From: Nitzschia sp. pyKryTriq1
Lineage: Eukaryota > Bacillariophyta > Bacillariophyceae > Bacillariales > Bacillariaceae
Assembly: GCA_956465555.1 (NCBI GenBank)
Contig: OY101127.1
Coordinates: 372,001 to 436,000 of the forward strand
DNA: 64,000 nucleotides
Direction: 5' to 3'
Position numbers and translations under genes: made by a program. This document shows positions 31,276-44,943 of this stretch, one piece after another (position 1 is the first letter of the stretch; every line of letters starts with the position of its first letter). A model generated the notes under the pieces. That model was not told the DNA's origin and searched no databases. It was given only the letters and a program-made list of their open reading frames with translations.

Positions 31276-33580
31276 ATGAATCCCAGCGAGCACACTGAGT
31301 TGCTGAGTGATCTGAAGAAGCGTGAGGGGGTAAGATGAAAGTGGCGCCAACTGCCAAACTACTGTATTTTCGGCCGACAATAATTTCCCGGTTGTCGACC
31401 AGTGCAACTACTCGTACTCGTCTCACAGGTTGCTCTCTTTTCTAGTACGGTAATACCGACTTTGATCGTAGTCTTCGCAGTGCCAGTGCGGGTGCCTTGG
31501 GCGGCAGTTCTTCTCTGGGAAACTTTCGCTTCGCCGCAGTCCCCCAAATCGCGGGCTTGCCGAAATCTTATTCGGTCAGCGCGGACGGATCGCCGAGCAC
31601 TTTGACGCCCTCCCAGTTGGGAAAACAAGAGTTGTACCAACAGGTTCCGTTCACAGCCGTATTTGGTCTGCAAAGGACCTCTCGGGAAATCTCTCAAGCT
31701 TTTGCCGAGTATGCCGCCGAGCTCGATGTGAGCACCCAAAAGGGATTGAGTGATGCGGAGAAGGAACTGCGCAGCTCTCGGGCGAGTATGATCATTTTGG
31801 ATGAATTGGAGTTTGATGCGCAAGTCGTCACGACTCCCTTGGTCTTTGCCATTATTGTAGCGGCAGCGAGTCAATTTCTCGTTGGATACAATACGGGTAC
31901 GTGCACCGAATGATTGTTTTCCGGCATGTGCGCCATTTTCATTTATCTCACTTTCGTTTCCGTTCGTCTTTAGGTGTCATGAATGCTCCCGAAAAGGTGG
32001 TCTTTCCTGGCCATTCCACTGGATTATGGTCTCTGGTAAGAACTGAGAAAAGTATCGGTCGTAGTGTTCTATTTTATCCGGGCTCTCACACAAGAATTCC
32101 TTCTTCGGAATATCAGGCCGTTGCTGCCTTTGCCGTCGGAGGGCCTTTCGGTGCTGTGGTGGGAGGCAACATGGCGGATGCGCGTGGACGCCGTGGAGCC
32201 TTGCTGTTGTGTACCTGGACATTTTTGTTGGGAGGTTGTTTGCAAACCTTTGCCCCGGACATGTACACCATTATTCTTTCCAGGTTCATTATTGGTTTCG
32301 CTTCGGGATACTCTTCAGTCTTGGTGCCTATTTATCTGGGAGAACTCGCCCCTCCGACTCTGCGTGGTATGCTTGGAACCTTGACACAGTTTGCCTTGGT
32401 GATTGGAATCTTGATCGCTGATCTTCTGGCCTTTCCCTTTGCCACGGAACATGGGTGGAGAGCTTTGTTCGGAATCACTTGCATCACTGCCCTTGCTCAG
32501 CTCTTATGCAGCCCATTCTTATTGGAAAGTCCCCGTTGGTTGCTCAACAAAGATCCCAAATCGTTACGTGCCCGATACATTATCAAGCGGTTGCGTGGGT
32601 TACGATACGATCATGAAGTAGAAGCCGAAGTTGGAAACTTTGTCATTGGAGAAGCCGCGCAACACCAAGAAAGCGCCAGTCAAGGTGATCTCTTCAAGGA
32701 AATGATTTCTCACCGCAAACTCCGAGCTTTGCTGATGGCATCCTTGGCCCTTCAAATGGCCCAACAATTGTGTGGTATCAACGCCGTCTTCTACTATTCG
32801 ACTTCCTTTTTCGAAGGTGTCATTGATAATCCACTGGTGGGAACAACGATTGTCGGTGCCGTCAACGTCTTAGCGACCTACGTGGCCTTGTTGTTGATGG
32901 ATTCTTGTGGTCGTCGAAGTTTAATTCTATGGTCGTCTGGGGGTATGTTCTTGTCGTGCTTGGTGATTGTCCTCTCGCTTCTTGGCTATTTCAGCAATAT
33001 CCTTGCCTTGGTCGCGGTCAATACATATGTATCGTTCTTTGAGATCGGTCTGGGACCAATTCCATGGTTGATCGTAGCCGAGATGTTTGAAGGAAAGTAT
33101 GTGGCGGTCGCCATGTCTCTCTGTTCCCAACTCAACTGGGCCTGCAACTTTATCATTGGTTTAATCTTTCCCTACATGAACCAATATTTGGGTCCCTATT
33201 CTTTCGGTCCCTTTGCGACCGTTTTGGCGTTGGTCTTTCTCTTTGCCTTATTCATTTTGCCGGAAACGCAAGGAAAGAGTCCTCAGGAATTGATCGCAGA
33301 CATGACACGACGAAACTCCAGGAGTATGGTGTATGAAGTCAACGAAGAAGATGCGGGAGCGATTGACTTGGAATGGCGCAAGGCTATGGAACAGTTGATG
33401 CACGAAGAGCAAAGTCAAATGAAGAAAGGAACCTATGGTAAATCAGTCAGGCAGTCCATCTATAAGGGAAGAGAGTGTTATATTTGTCAAACTAACTCTG
33501 TGTTCGTTATTTCTCTAATTGCAGACTATGGCTTCAAGCCTATCGACAGTGAGCGTGAGGAAAATTCACTCATGATCTAA
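31276..33580 (+). CDS. MFS sugar transporter (GLUT/sugar porter family), five exons
   Basis: Exons by splice sites and frame: 31276-31329, 31446-31896, 31974-32035, 32117-33437 and 33525-33580, giving 647 residues. Introns are 116, 77, 81 and 87 bp, all GT-AG. Junctions restore [34 protein letters not shown] and KGTYD-YGFKP. Sugar-porter signatures are [12 protein letters not shown] (loop 2-3), ESPRWLL (after TM6), [13 protein letters not shown] (TM7) and LPETQGKS (after TM12). The N-terminal cytosolic region of about 120 residues is longer than in human GLUTs. It should move hexoses or similar sugars across a membrane; direction and compartment are not visible. No plastid leader is obvious, so plasma membrane is my first guess. 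Confidence 0.92.
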
Positions 33581-34077
33581 ATATACTACCGTGCAGGCCT
33601 TGCATTCATAAACTAAATCCACACTGCTGTAAACACATCCATGGTAGTACTCTAGGGACCCTCTAGTAGAGAGAGCCTATTCGTCCGCCATCAAGGCATC
33701 TTGTCCTCATCATGTTTTCTCGTTCTTCGTGTACTTCTATTGTCATCTCTATAGTGGCTAGCGCTGTACAAGTAGTATCAAGCACGAATGCAATACATAA
33801 CGCCGAGAGCCTTACTAAATCCTCGTGATTGCTGGAAGCAAATCCCAAAGTGAAGTGTTCAACAAAACTCTCACAGTCAAACAAAGTTCAGTAACTGAAA
33901 GCCCGTCTTATTTCCAGGTGTCAAGCTATTGGAATGAAGTGTAAAGGACGTCAATTCGGCGAGATATTCAAATTTCAAAATATTTTTTTGAGAACCATTC
34001 TCTGGTACTCATTCTACGTGGTTCTACGAAGAAATGCTTACTACCTGTGCTCCCCACTACTATTTTCATTTGTGTGC

Positions 34078-34175
34078 ACCATTTTTAAAAATGGTACACT
34101 CCCCATCCTAAAGCAAGTTTGGTCATCCGAAGAGTATCAACTAACGGAAATTTCATTTAGGATGGGGAGTGTACC
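34078..34175. repeat. inverted-repeat element with an 18-bp palindrome at one end
   Basis: A perfect 20-bp inverted repeat (34093-34112 and 34156-34175, core CACTCCCCATCCTAAA) surrounds a 43-bp spacer. The left arm overlaps a perfect palindrome, ACCATTTTTAAAAATGGT, at 34078-34095, and the pairing extends a few bases outward with one mismatch. It resembles a very small MITE-like or foldback element. No target duplication was found. Confidence 0.7.
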
Positions 34176-34349
34176 ACTTTTGGAGGCTAGATGGATGAGT
34201 TGATGATCCATAGAGTTATCACGGAAATCCTCTAGAATAAATGTGGCGCGCCATGGATGGCCAGCGCGCGTTCCTTCACAGCATTTCTCTACAATATGTA
34301 GTCTACCATGCTAGTGCATAACGATTCTTGTGCGCGAAATTTCCTTCAA

Positions 34350-34740
34350 GGTGGCCAGCCTAAAAGTTGGGCAGCAGCTTTGAGCGTCGCGGTGACATCG
34401 CGGGCTTGGACTAGCTTGTGCTGCCCGGCCTCGTAAAAGGAGGCCAGTATTGTGTCCGGGGCGGCTTGGTGTGCGCGAAGGTGCCGGAGGCGCCTAACCA
34501 TGACTTGGACCGAGCAGCGAACGGTCCGATGTAGTCTTCGTCCGGGCTCTGGTCGAGTAGTTCCCGGGCCCGTGTCAGGGTGGCCGGAACATTCTTGCTG
34601 GCGCCGAAACCGCGATGGGAATCAAATGCATTATCAGGTAGAGCGACGGTGGTGGCGGCGCCTTCGAACACATCACTTGCAAACCCATACTGTTGATCAT
34701 CCCACGGTGTCGCCCTTCCGATGATACGAGGGAAGCGGCT
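34350..34740 (-). mobile_element. probable fossil coding fragment beside the copia remnant
   Basis: Minus-strand frames here look protein-like in part (ATPWDDQQYGFASDVF, ARDVTATLKAAAQLLG) but do not form one gene, and I recognise no domain. The position next to a Ty1/copia fossil suggests an element-derived piece, perhaps gag-like. It is broken. Age and family are uncertain. Confidence 0.35.
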
Positions 34741-34849
34741 ACGGCGTGCATGATGTGGTAGTAGCGACTATCCCCTTGTCGTGGTCCTTTCAGTACCGAT
34801 ACAATACAATAGTAAAGTAGAGGTGCGGTGAAAAGAGTGAGCTATTTTA

Positions 34850-35710
34850 GATTGTTGTTGTTGTCGTTGCTGTTGCTGTTGTTGTTGCAAAAGCTTCTGG
34901 GCGGGCGAGGGATAGGTGCACCGTACATGCGGAGGTCATAGAATTGGTCTAATTGTCGTCGTTCTCCAGCTTCCCATAAAGGCCAGGTGTCAAGCTTCTT
35001 CAACTTTCGTCGAGTGAAGTGACCAACAAGTTGCTCGGCAGCTGTGGTCGCCTTAGATCGAATGGCAGAAATCGCAAGGTGCGCTTCCTGGGTTGAGATC
35101 GTGTCTTCAGAGAAGTCAAGGTCCGGATGTCGAACTGCTGAGATCGCTCTGATATCAGCAATATTCAGAGTATGGACATGCTCGTCTTCCGCATTGGGAC
35201 GATGTAGATCATGCTCACGGATGACTCGTCGAAGAGCATTCGAGGTGAGCTTCCGTTCAGGCGCAAAGACGATATCAAAGGATTTGGCACCGGAGGACGA
35301 GAGTTCTTGGAGAGCATCAAGTGCTTCGTCACGGGTAAAGACCGGTTTCCCATTGATGCTGACGACATACGCACCACGAATCTTGTTGTTTGTTGCCTTG
35401 ATCGACGAATAAAGCTTGGATGCACTGCTTCGGTGCAGGTCACAAACGCGCCAGTATCGATTTGGGCCCGAAGCTGTCCTTCATCTAGATATTGTGTGTT
35501 TTGTTCTTCTTGACGGACGTCTGAGTAACACGGTTTAGGTACGTGCTATACTTCGCATTGCGGATGAAAATGTCAAGTTCAGTTGTGTCATCAAGCACTG
35601 CGCCAACGTTGGCAATGAATGCGCGTAACTGTTCGTAGTCCAAGAAAATCTTGTAGTATTCCAGGATAGAAAGATCGCGCTGCATCGGGTAGGACGTGAT
35701 GATGGTCATC
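34850..35710 (-). mobile_element. Ty1/copia fossil: protease piece and linker to the start of reverse transcriptase
   Basis: Minus-strand frames carry an aspartic-protease motif (LRAQIDTGAFVTCT), a linker with VVSINGKPVFTRDEALDALQ, and the segment that comes before copia reverse transcriptase (RRKLKKLDTWPLWEAGERRQ). No LTR pair was found around it. It is broken, with several breaks and much of the element absent, and looks old. Confidence 0.65.
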
Positions 35711-36137
35711 GCTCTCTCTCGACTCTCTTGCTGCTCCGAGCGTTGGCTCTCTTGCTGCTCGAGAGAGGCCGAGAGAAGCGACTTGCGCGGCGGCTTTCAA
35801 TATTGCCAAGGTCTGGCCCTCCTCCGTCCTTGTTCCCCGACTACGACGACTGGCTCACTACCCGGCTGACTCACTAAAAAAATAAGAACCGTTAATGACC
35901 CAAATTACATAGGTAGATTACCAAAAAGGAGTTACCCCCAAAGAGCGCGCATGGGAATCCAAAACCTTCCGCACCCACACCCAAAAACGAGAGTTCCAAG
36001 GTAGGAACTAATTGCCCCTCATGAGGCATGCATGAGGCCCATCAGAGGCTTCATCATTTCATTCCTTTCATCTTCTTCCCTAATACTTGTACTGTACCGG
36101 TACGACCGCTCACTCCACCGCTCATTCTTCCACTACA

Positions 36138-37148
36138 ATGGCGTCAGAATCGTCGACTCAACAAGTCTTCCTAGTCTCGAAATGGTTCAAAGCCGCTCTC
36201 GATCGCTATATTGACCAGAACAAGCCCGATTCTCTGTCTCGACATCAACTGGAGAGCTGGGAGTTGAAATGGGAGGACGATGTTCTTAGAGAGACGAATG
36301 GTGACAGTAATTCTGGCGATAACGACGACAGCTTTTTGCCAGATCCGTCTCACCAATTACAGGGCACATTGGAGATTGGAGGAGATTATCTTGTGGTGAT
36401 CCTACGCGTCTCCTGTAGGTGGAAGGCTGTTATAGAGAGTCAAAGTGGTGCTTCCTCCTCCTCAACCCAGTACGGTAAAATTTTCTTTTCCTGCCATGCA
36501 AAGGCCCGATTTCGGACCAAATCGGAACTAAGAGAAAAGGACAATGAAAATGGTGGCACTGACCGAGCGGATAGAAAAGTCCAAGACAAGATCCGATCCA
36601 AAGTGTTGGCTCGACTACGCGATGACGCTTATATTTGCAAACTTTTCGTTGAAAAGAACGATTCGTCGTCTCAAGAACTATTTTCAGTGAAAGAAGATGC
36701 CACGCATAGTAGGGGTCCTTTACTGGCCGAAGCCAAAATCAAATACAGTGCACTTGATTTGGAAGAACGGGTGGCAGTGGTAGAGGATGTTTGCGAAGCT
36801 ATCAAACGAGCAGTGTGGTCTTCGGCCGAGTCTCCTTTGGATGTTGTAGAAATCATTTTGCAGATGCCGTTCCTTCCAACCACCGAACACAAATCGGAAG
36901 CCACAACAATAGCAGTAACACAGCTGGCGAATCGAGCAAAATTACGCCTACTGGAAGACGCCATGTGTGATGCTTGCGAGAAAGAAGGCGACGGGGAGAT
37001 GTTGGACGATTTGAAGATTTCAGAGGGTGCAACAAATCCTTCGGATGTCCAGGAGGGGGGAGATGACGAGGAATCCTCTTGGAAGAATGGACCCTCAAAA
37101 AAGAAGAAGGACAGTAAGAGGACGCGCAAAAAGGCAAAGTCCGACTAA
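36138..37148 (+). CDS. hypothetical protein with basic, nuclear-type C-terminus
   Basis: 336 residues from the ATG at 36138. The frame is open to 36087, but 36138 has the better context (CTACAATGGCG) and gives MASESSTQQVFLVSKWFKAALDRYID. The body has mixed strands and helices (LQGTLEIGGDYLVVILRVSC, KIKYSALDLEERVAVVEDVC) and an acidic stretch, EGGDDEESSW. It ends in KKKKDSKRTRKKAKSD, a strong nuclear-localisation pattern. I do not recognise a domain. Codon use and length support a real gene. It converges on exportin-5 with about 110 bp between stops. An ACTGTACCGGTACG palindrome lies some 45 bp upstream of the start. Confidence 0.7.
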   Translation: MASESSTQQVFLVSKWFKAALDRYIDQNKPDSLSRHQLESWELKWEDDVLRETNGDSNSGDNDDSFLPDPSHQLQGTLEIGGDYLVVILRVSCRWKAVIESQSGASSSSTQYGKIFFSCHAKARFRTKSELREKDNENGGTDRADRKVQDKIRSKVLARLRDDAYICKLFVEKNDSSSQELFSVKEDATHSRGPLLAEAKIKYSALDLEERVAVVEDVCEAIKRAVWSSAESPLDVVEIILQMPFLPTTEHKSEATTIAVTQLANRAKLRLLEDAMCDACEKEGDGEMLDDLKISEGATNPSDVQEGGDDEESSWKNGPSKKKKDSKRTRKKAKSD

Positions 37149-37229
37149 TGACGCTTCAAATGACTGTACCAATTCTTGGCAACAAACATTATCATTGACA
37201 TTACTGTAGAAGAAGAGTGGTTTTAGGAG

Positions 37230-37269
37230 GAATAAATGCACTAGCTGAATAAATGCACTAGCTGAATAA
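37230..37269. repeat. 17-bp tandem duplication over the exportin-5 stop codon
   Basis: GAATAAATGCACTAGCT occurs twice in tandem (37230-37246, 37247-37263), followed by GAATAA. The stop codon of the minus-strand exportin-5 gene (37258-37260) lies in the second copy. Confidence 0.85.
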
Positions 37270-40200
37270 TTCAAAGGCTCCAAGCCCCCTCGGGGCCTCT
37301 TCACCTTTCTTGTTTTTCTTCGTGACCATCGAGTGAGTCACCAACTTTTCCGGGATATCCTCTACATCCGCCTTGCCCCGGTGCAATAAGGATTCAGCTC
37401 CCGCCGCCCGATCCAACGCACCAGTCGAGTCTCCTATGGGGTGACTTTCGCTCCATTCGTCTGCAGCGACACGCAACAAATCCCGAATGAAGTCTTTCTG
37501 GTCCTTGGCGCCTCTCTTGCGTTTGAGATCTTCATCTAATTGCCGAATCATGTGCACGTCAATACCAGGTAAACTCACCAAAACTTGGTGAGGGAAATCG
37601 CTGGGAGTAGTCAGAATTCCTCCTCCTTGGAGCGGTCGGTCGGCCGTTTTAGCCTGTTCGTAAGTAAAGGGGTTCTGCGAGACGATAGCTTGTTGTATCC
37701 CTGCCCCCTGGCCACCTGGCTGAACTAGCTGCCCCAGCGTCAGTCGCCCATAGATGTCACGCACAACGTTGATCATGTCCCATTCAATGCCTACCATCCA
37801 TTTGGGTTCCGTCACAAGATTCTGAACGGCCGCAGACATCATTCGCTGTCCTAGAATCTCCGTGTACCGTGGATGCCACGCTGTTGTCTCGAGAATTCGA
37901 TGACAGATGCGAGTGAGACGCCTGCAAGTGTAGGCGTCGGGGTAGGCCAGGCACTGAATAACGGTAAGAGTCAAGAATCCTGCAATTTGCTCGTGTTCGA
38001 GGAAAAGGAAATGACACATGGCTGTAATTCGTGACAATTTTCGTGCATCGATCGCGGCTTGATTTGTCCGTTTCGGTGTACCATCCGCATTGATTTGACC
38101 ATCGTGGAAACGATTGGCGAGTCCTTTGTTTTGTTTGTTGCTTGTACTGTCGACTCGCTTGTTATTCGTCTCTTCCCTGGAAATATTGGCTAGAACTAAA
38201 GCCCAATCACCTTTCAGTGCCAAGGCCGCTTGCAAGACGTCACTAAACGTTCTAGTAAGTTCCACCCGCTGTTTTTCCAAGGCGGCCTCCGCCGTTACAC
38301 CGTCCAGATCTCCCACAAAGAGCCCTGAGCGAGCATAATATGAGAGAAACCAAGCCTCCCCCCCTTGATTCGCCAGACTCGCGGCAGCCTCACAATCGGA
38401 AGTGAAAAGAGGCTTGAGTCCGGCACCACCATGGCCGCTTTGTTGCAGAACTGGTCCCCACGACTTTTCGAGTCGATATTGAAGATGCTCGAATACTGGT
38501 CCAATGATTGGGGCAAGATGCGTCATGTAGAGTGTCTTGGGACAGGCCAGAAGAAGAAGCTCGATAAATTGCTTCAAGAATTGGTTGAAATGACGATGCT
38601 CCATGGCACGTAAATTCTGAGGATCCACCACGACGGCCACAAGCTGGGGAATCATGTTGGCAACTTCGGGGGCGAACATGACTCGTTGTGCCGCCAGAAG
38701 ACCGAGCATCTGCAGGAGTGTGTTGCGAAGCTCGTTGAGCCAGCTACTCCACTTTGGAGCAAGATTTAAATCTCGTCGATCCGTACCAGCAATGACACTT
38801 CCCGCAGTGCCGCCTTCCGCAAACACACCCCCCGACTTTCCGTCGGTCTTCCGAGACAAGAACGCATCGTCGTCAGAAATCGCTAGAGCATAGCGCTGGA
38901 TTCGATCTCGTAGAAGGATTGCTTGGTGCTCTGGATGCCATACTTTCATCATCACGTCGGTCAATTTGATCACCGACGGCAAGATTCGGGGCCAAAGTGG
39001 AACGAAAGGATCGTCAAAACTTAGGTCTCGAAGATTCACTGGGCCTTCGTCGGGGAAATTTTGATTATCTGGATCAATTGACAGCTGTTGTCCTGTTGGC
39101 ACGAGATGCATTGGGATCCCGCCATTGGGGCGTTGCTTGACTGCCTCATGACACCGTCGTCCGACAGATAGCAATTGATTAAATGCTGAGAATATTCGTG
39201 AAAATCTTTCGCTAACCGTTTTGACATTGGCGGCGTCAGTGACGCTGCCTGGATTCTGGCCGGCCGAGGTAACTCCGACGGATGCCAGAAAGCCTTCGAC
39301 GGAAGAGATTGCTTCTTGTATTTCCTGGGATTGTAGTGCATTCAGGGCATCAGCCAAGACGTTTTCGACAAAGTTGGCACGCTGCGCCGGGTCGTCCACA
39401 GCCGTAGCCACACAGGAAAGAAATTCGTAGAGATGCATTCGGTTGGGAGGCAAGAGATCCGTTGATGACAGAACGTTTCGCGTAGCCTCACTTAGTTGCG
39501 ACAACCAAGGAACGAGATGGTGAGGAACTTTTTTGGCCACAGAAATCAATGCTGAGCTGCTTTTCTTCCGCAGAGCAGTAGTCTCTCCGCTTACGCGGTT
39601 GGTACCATCAGGTTCCAGTGCGATGTCGCCCCACTCGTCTGCAACTCGAATGTACCCAAGCAAAGAATCTATGCCTTGAAGCAAAGTCGACGGATCATGT
39701 TTCCAAAAGTACTTCAACCCCTCCAGTAGCTGGGCACGACGCATTTTAAGCCAGAGATAGGTGGGGTTCCAATTGACTATTGCCCGGGCCATGTCCGATA
39801 AGGCGGCAAGTGTCCGAGCCCGAATCTGCTCTCGAATCGCGGAGTTTTCGTCTGCAGGTTTGGACAGTGACCACGACGGCAGACCGCTCAGTATGTTTTC
39901 CATGGGATGTACCACACCTTCGATAAGTCGAACGGCTTCGCTGGCCATTGTCAATTGCTGGTTGGAAGAATGTAAATGGTCGTGCGGCTCTCCATTCCCA
40001 TGAGTCGAAATCAGAGTTTGCAGCCGAGTACTTATGACTTGAGAAGCTATTTCGGGCTCGCAGTTGCCGACATATTTGAAGAACTGTGTCGCCTTGGATC
40101 GGTATTCCATGAACCAGTCATCGTATTCATCTTCGTCGTCCCAACTTGCCTCCATTAGCGAGCTGTAGGGGTGCGTCTGTTCTTCCACGTCTTCCCATCG

Positions 40201-41801
40201 TATCCTTATCATATGGTCCATGTAGCAGGACGCAAGTTCAGCTGCAAAAGGTCTCAAAATCTTGTATTTCTTGTTGGTAATTTGTGGGTCTCTATAGAGG
40301 TTGATCCACAGTCCAAGTTGTTCCATGGCAATTCTTCCCGAAGGGTGGTGTAGCATATCTACCAGCAACCTCAGAAAGTTCGAAAAACTTTTCGAATCAG
40401 CCGTTGTCTCGTCTAGAATCCTTTTGCCTTGGGTAATATGGCCCAGATGCCCAGACACCACCGACGAAAGCATTCTAGACAAGGACTTGTGAAAGTCCAG
40501 CTGGCTCGTCAATGGGTCCGGAGTGGACCCACCTCCTCGTCCAGCGGCCACCGCCTCCATCTGAAGAAATTCTTGTTCAAGATTCAATTGTTGATTAACT
40601 TGTTGTATGGCTGCCGGGAATTCTTGAATCCACTGCAACCATTTCGAGCATGTCAATTTTCCGCGTACACAAAGTTGCTCCAAACAGTCGACAGCCACGA
40701 GATGAATGTTTTCGGTTGGTTCCCGCATCAAATAAATAAATGCGGCACTGAAATCGTTGGGTGGATTCAGCATCCATTCCAACGGCATACTCCGACAAAA
40801 CATTTCCAGGGTGGACAGTGTGTCTACGATCGCTAGGGCAATCCCACTGGCCCTGGCCCCTTCCCCTCGGTACGCACTGGCCTGGTCGGGAGTCATGCTT
40901 GATAGTGTTTGTTGATTTTGCACCAAATAGGTCCGCATATTGTGTAGACTAGCACGACACTGTGTCAAAACAACAATCTGTTCCAATGATCGAAATAAAA
41001 GTGGTAAGAACTGAGAGGATACTTCATTGAGACCTAGCAGAATATCGTTTCGGCGTTTGGTGGAAATCTGGAAAGAGAGCAAACGGCAAAAGAAAAAGGA
41101 CAAGACAGTTGAAAGGTGAGCACTCTAACGTACTCAGTTATCACAAATCACACCGAGCTGGATAGTGGCTACACACTGTCCTTTCTACGCACCTTGGCGT
41201 TAAAGTCGCTGTCCGTACAGTCCTCCGCCACCAACTTGAGCACTTCCAGACACATTTTGTTGCCCATATGGGGTTGATCAGCATTCCACATGAAAAAAAT
41301 GTCGTCCACACAAGTGGTCCATCGCTGAGGAAAGTCCCGCACCATGAGTGCCGCAAGTAGGCTGGCTAATTTGTTGGAGAGAATGCTGGAATCTGTCCGA
41401 GATTTCGACGCTTCCATTCGAGCCGCCGTCAAACTCGCTCGACGTAGTTCCAATCGCTCCGCTTCCGACAACTTGGAATACTGATGCTTTAAGAAATCAG
41501 CCAATATTTCACACGCATACAACTTGGTCGAGACCGTGCAGTCGTTTCCTTGCACCAGCAGAACGGGTCCCTCTTGCAACCATTTCAAACACAATGGGAT
41601 CCGACCTGGATACTTGGCAAAGTCAGCCAGTACTTGGAAGGCAGTCTGTCGGTCACCTCCGCTGATCGGTTGACCCGACCAAGTGGTAGACGAGGAAACC
41701 ACAATGGCCCGAAGAATGGTCTCCTCCTCTTGTGTCGTGGACGATGACGCCATCATTGACCGGGTCAAAACCGAACGAGAAAGATTGCTCAAAAAGTCCA
41801 C
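37258..41801 (-). CDS. XPO5: exportin-5 (HASTY-like) karyopherin, two exons
   Basis: Exon 1 is 41801-41193 (203 codons) and exon 2 is 41067-37258, joined by removing a 125-bp intron (GTGCGT to CAG), giving SDFNAK-ISTKRRNDILLG. The product of 1,472 residues is longer than human XPO5 (about 1,200). Helical HEAT-type repeats run throughout. Exportin-5 features include ALMVRDFPQRWTTCVDDI (compare MIKREWPQHWPDM in human), KRRNDILLGLNE, MFAPEVANMI, and a late LLACPKTLYMTHLAPIIGP block (compare LFCPPEHYEALVSPILGP). In animals and plants it carries double-stranded or structured RNAs, and some tRNA and eEF1A, out of the nucleus with RanGTP. The cargo in this organism is unknown. The 5' end faces a 1.4-kb repeat-rich gap before polyubiquitin. 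Confidence 0.85.
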
Positions 41802-42118
41802 ACGATTTCTTCAATCAGGTTCAAACAGCAAGAGTTGAGTATCCGGAGTGGAGTGCCGTACTCTATTGATGCTAACACTTCTTGCAGCTCATGACGACCT
41901 GATGATTTTGCTTGATTGGCTGCTTCTATGATGCGAAATCTTCGTCACAGGTCCTCGTCTTCGTTCATCATTCATCCTTCAAATCATCGTGACGAATTCA
42001 TCAACAGCATCCATCCAATCCGCCCGGGTCGGGTTCGTCGTTGTGGACAACACGACAAAATGAACGTACGGGAAACCCCCCCCCCCAATCCCGGCAGGTG
42101 GTCAAATACTGTGGGCAA

Positions 42119-42300
42119 AGACACATAGGGAAACAGTGATAATTCGTTAAGTAATGGTATCCTGTGTGAGATAGTAAATAATTCCTATCTCACATAGGAC
42201 CTCCGTGTCGCTACACGACATCATACATATCACAGGGAGTCTCATATGACATGATGACGCGCTATGTGAGATACAACTTTAACAACACACATAGGGAGAT
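42119..42300. repeat. small palindromic element bounded by ACACATAGGG
   Basis: A hairpin TGTGAGATAG (42165-42174) / CTATCTCACA (42185-42194) and a second copy, CTATGTGAGATA (42262-42273), complementary to TATCTCACATAG (42186-42197). Near-identical ACACATAGGG copies sit at about 42120 and 42290 and may mark the ends. Confidence 0.5.
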
Positions 42301-42433
42301 GCCCCTTGGCGAAACCCGTAAATTCGATGGTTTTCCATAGTTTTCATTTTGCATGTGCTATTTATTTAGTACGATCTTTGACCACCACTTGGTTCGAAAG
42401 CAGGCGCAAGAATCACATCCTTTCGTGCATCTG

Positions 42434-42566
42434 CTATTATTATCATAGCGTACTCACCGCGGTAAATCGCACGATATTTTCTATTGTTACTATTATTATC
42501 ATAGCGTACTCATCGCGGTAAATCACGCGATACTTTCTCACCGTGGCAAATCATGCGATGTCTTTG
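42434..42566. repeat. 56-bp tandem repeat, two copies plus a partial third
   Basis: Copies start at 42434 and 42490 (CTATTATTATCATAGCGTAC, then a GCGGTAAATC core). A partial third copy begins near 42538 with CACCGTGGCAAATC. The rest of the gap 41802-43245 has no credible gene; it contains the 42119-42300 element and a C-run near 42078. Confidence 0.75.
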
Positions 42567-43245
42567 ATTCATACAGGGGCAGTGTTCTTCGATTTCGTAG
42601 GCAGATTGGTCGTTTTCGCTGGTAGTAGTAGAAACAAGTTGGTTAGAGAAACGAAGACAAATGGGTCATTGGATAGACGGCAAGACCGAGGACAGCGAAA
42701 AAAGAGCTAAAGAGCTAAAGTAGGCTTTTTCTGCCTTTCTTTTTCAGCGAGCGCGCATGCACGCAAGCAATGGAATGTCTGGCAGGCTCGCCAAAGAAGG
42801 CATTCGTGCCAGAGAAGCAATATCGATCATCAATCATCATCATCATCATCAATTCCCTCAATTGGACGTAGGAATCGGTACAAAGTGTACAGGCATTCGT
42901 GTGTGGCGATCCAGTGTAGAAACAATACTGATTCCCACGTACCGCTAGCTTGGCACGGCCGTTCTGGTCTTCGAAGACGACGACTGACTGACGACTCCCA
43001 CGATTGATCGATGATCCGAGCTTGCTGATGATTTTTTATTCATTCTGATTCGTGCAATAATAATTCGAACCCGATGGAGTTTTTCGGAGCCCTTTGGCTT
43101 CCGTAGAAAATCCTACGGAGAAAGAAAGAACAAGGAACCAACGCAGGCGATCGCCTGTTGCCTTCGGAAAGGTCATCATGGCCAGTTTCATAAATTCTGA
43201 GATTTCAGATTGGAACGCATCATCTCCCTTTGAACTTTTTTCATC

Positions 43246-44741
<1,496 letters not shown>

Positions 44742-44943
44742 GTCGTAGCGGACTTAACGGTTTTTAGGTCAGCCAAATGATTCGAAGTAGAAATTTAGAT
44801 TCCATTGGCTTGAAACTCTGCTGGACTTAAATCTCACTTATCCACTAAGAGAAAATGAATTCCGAAGTGATTCTCTAAGTAGAAGTTTACTTTCCATTAT
44901 CTTGAAACTACTAGAGAACATAAATGTAATATGCGCAACTAGT

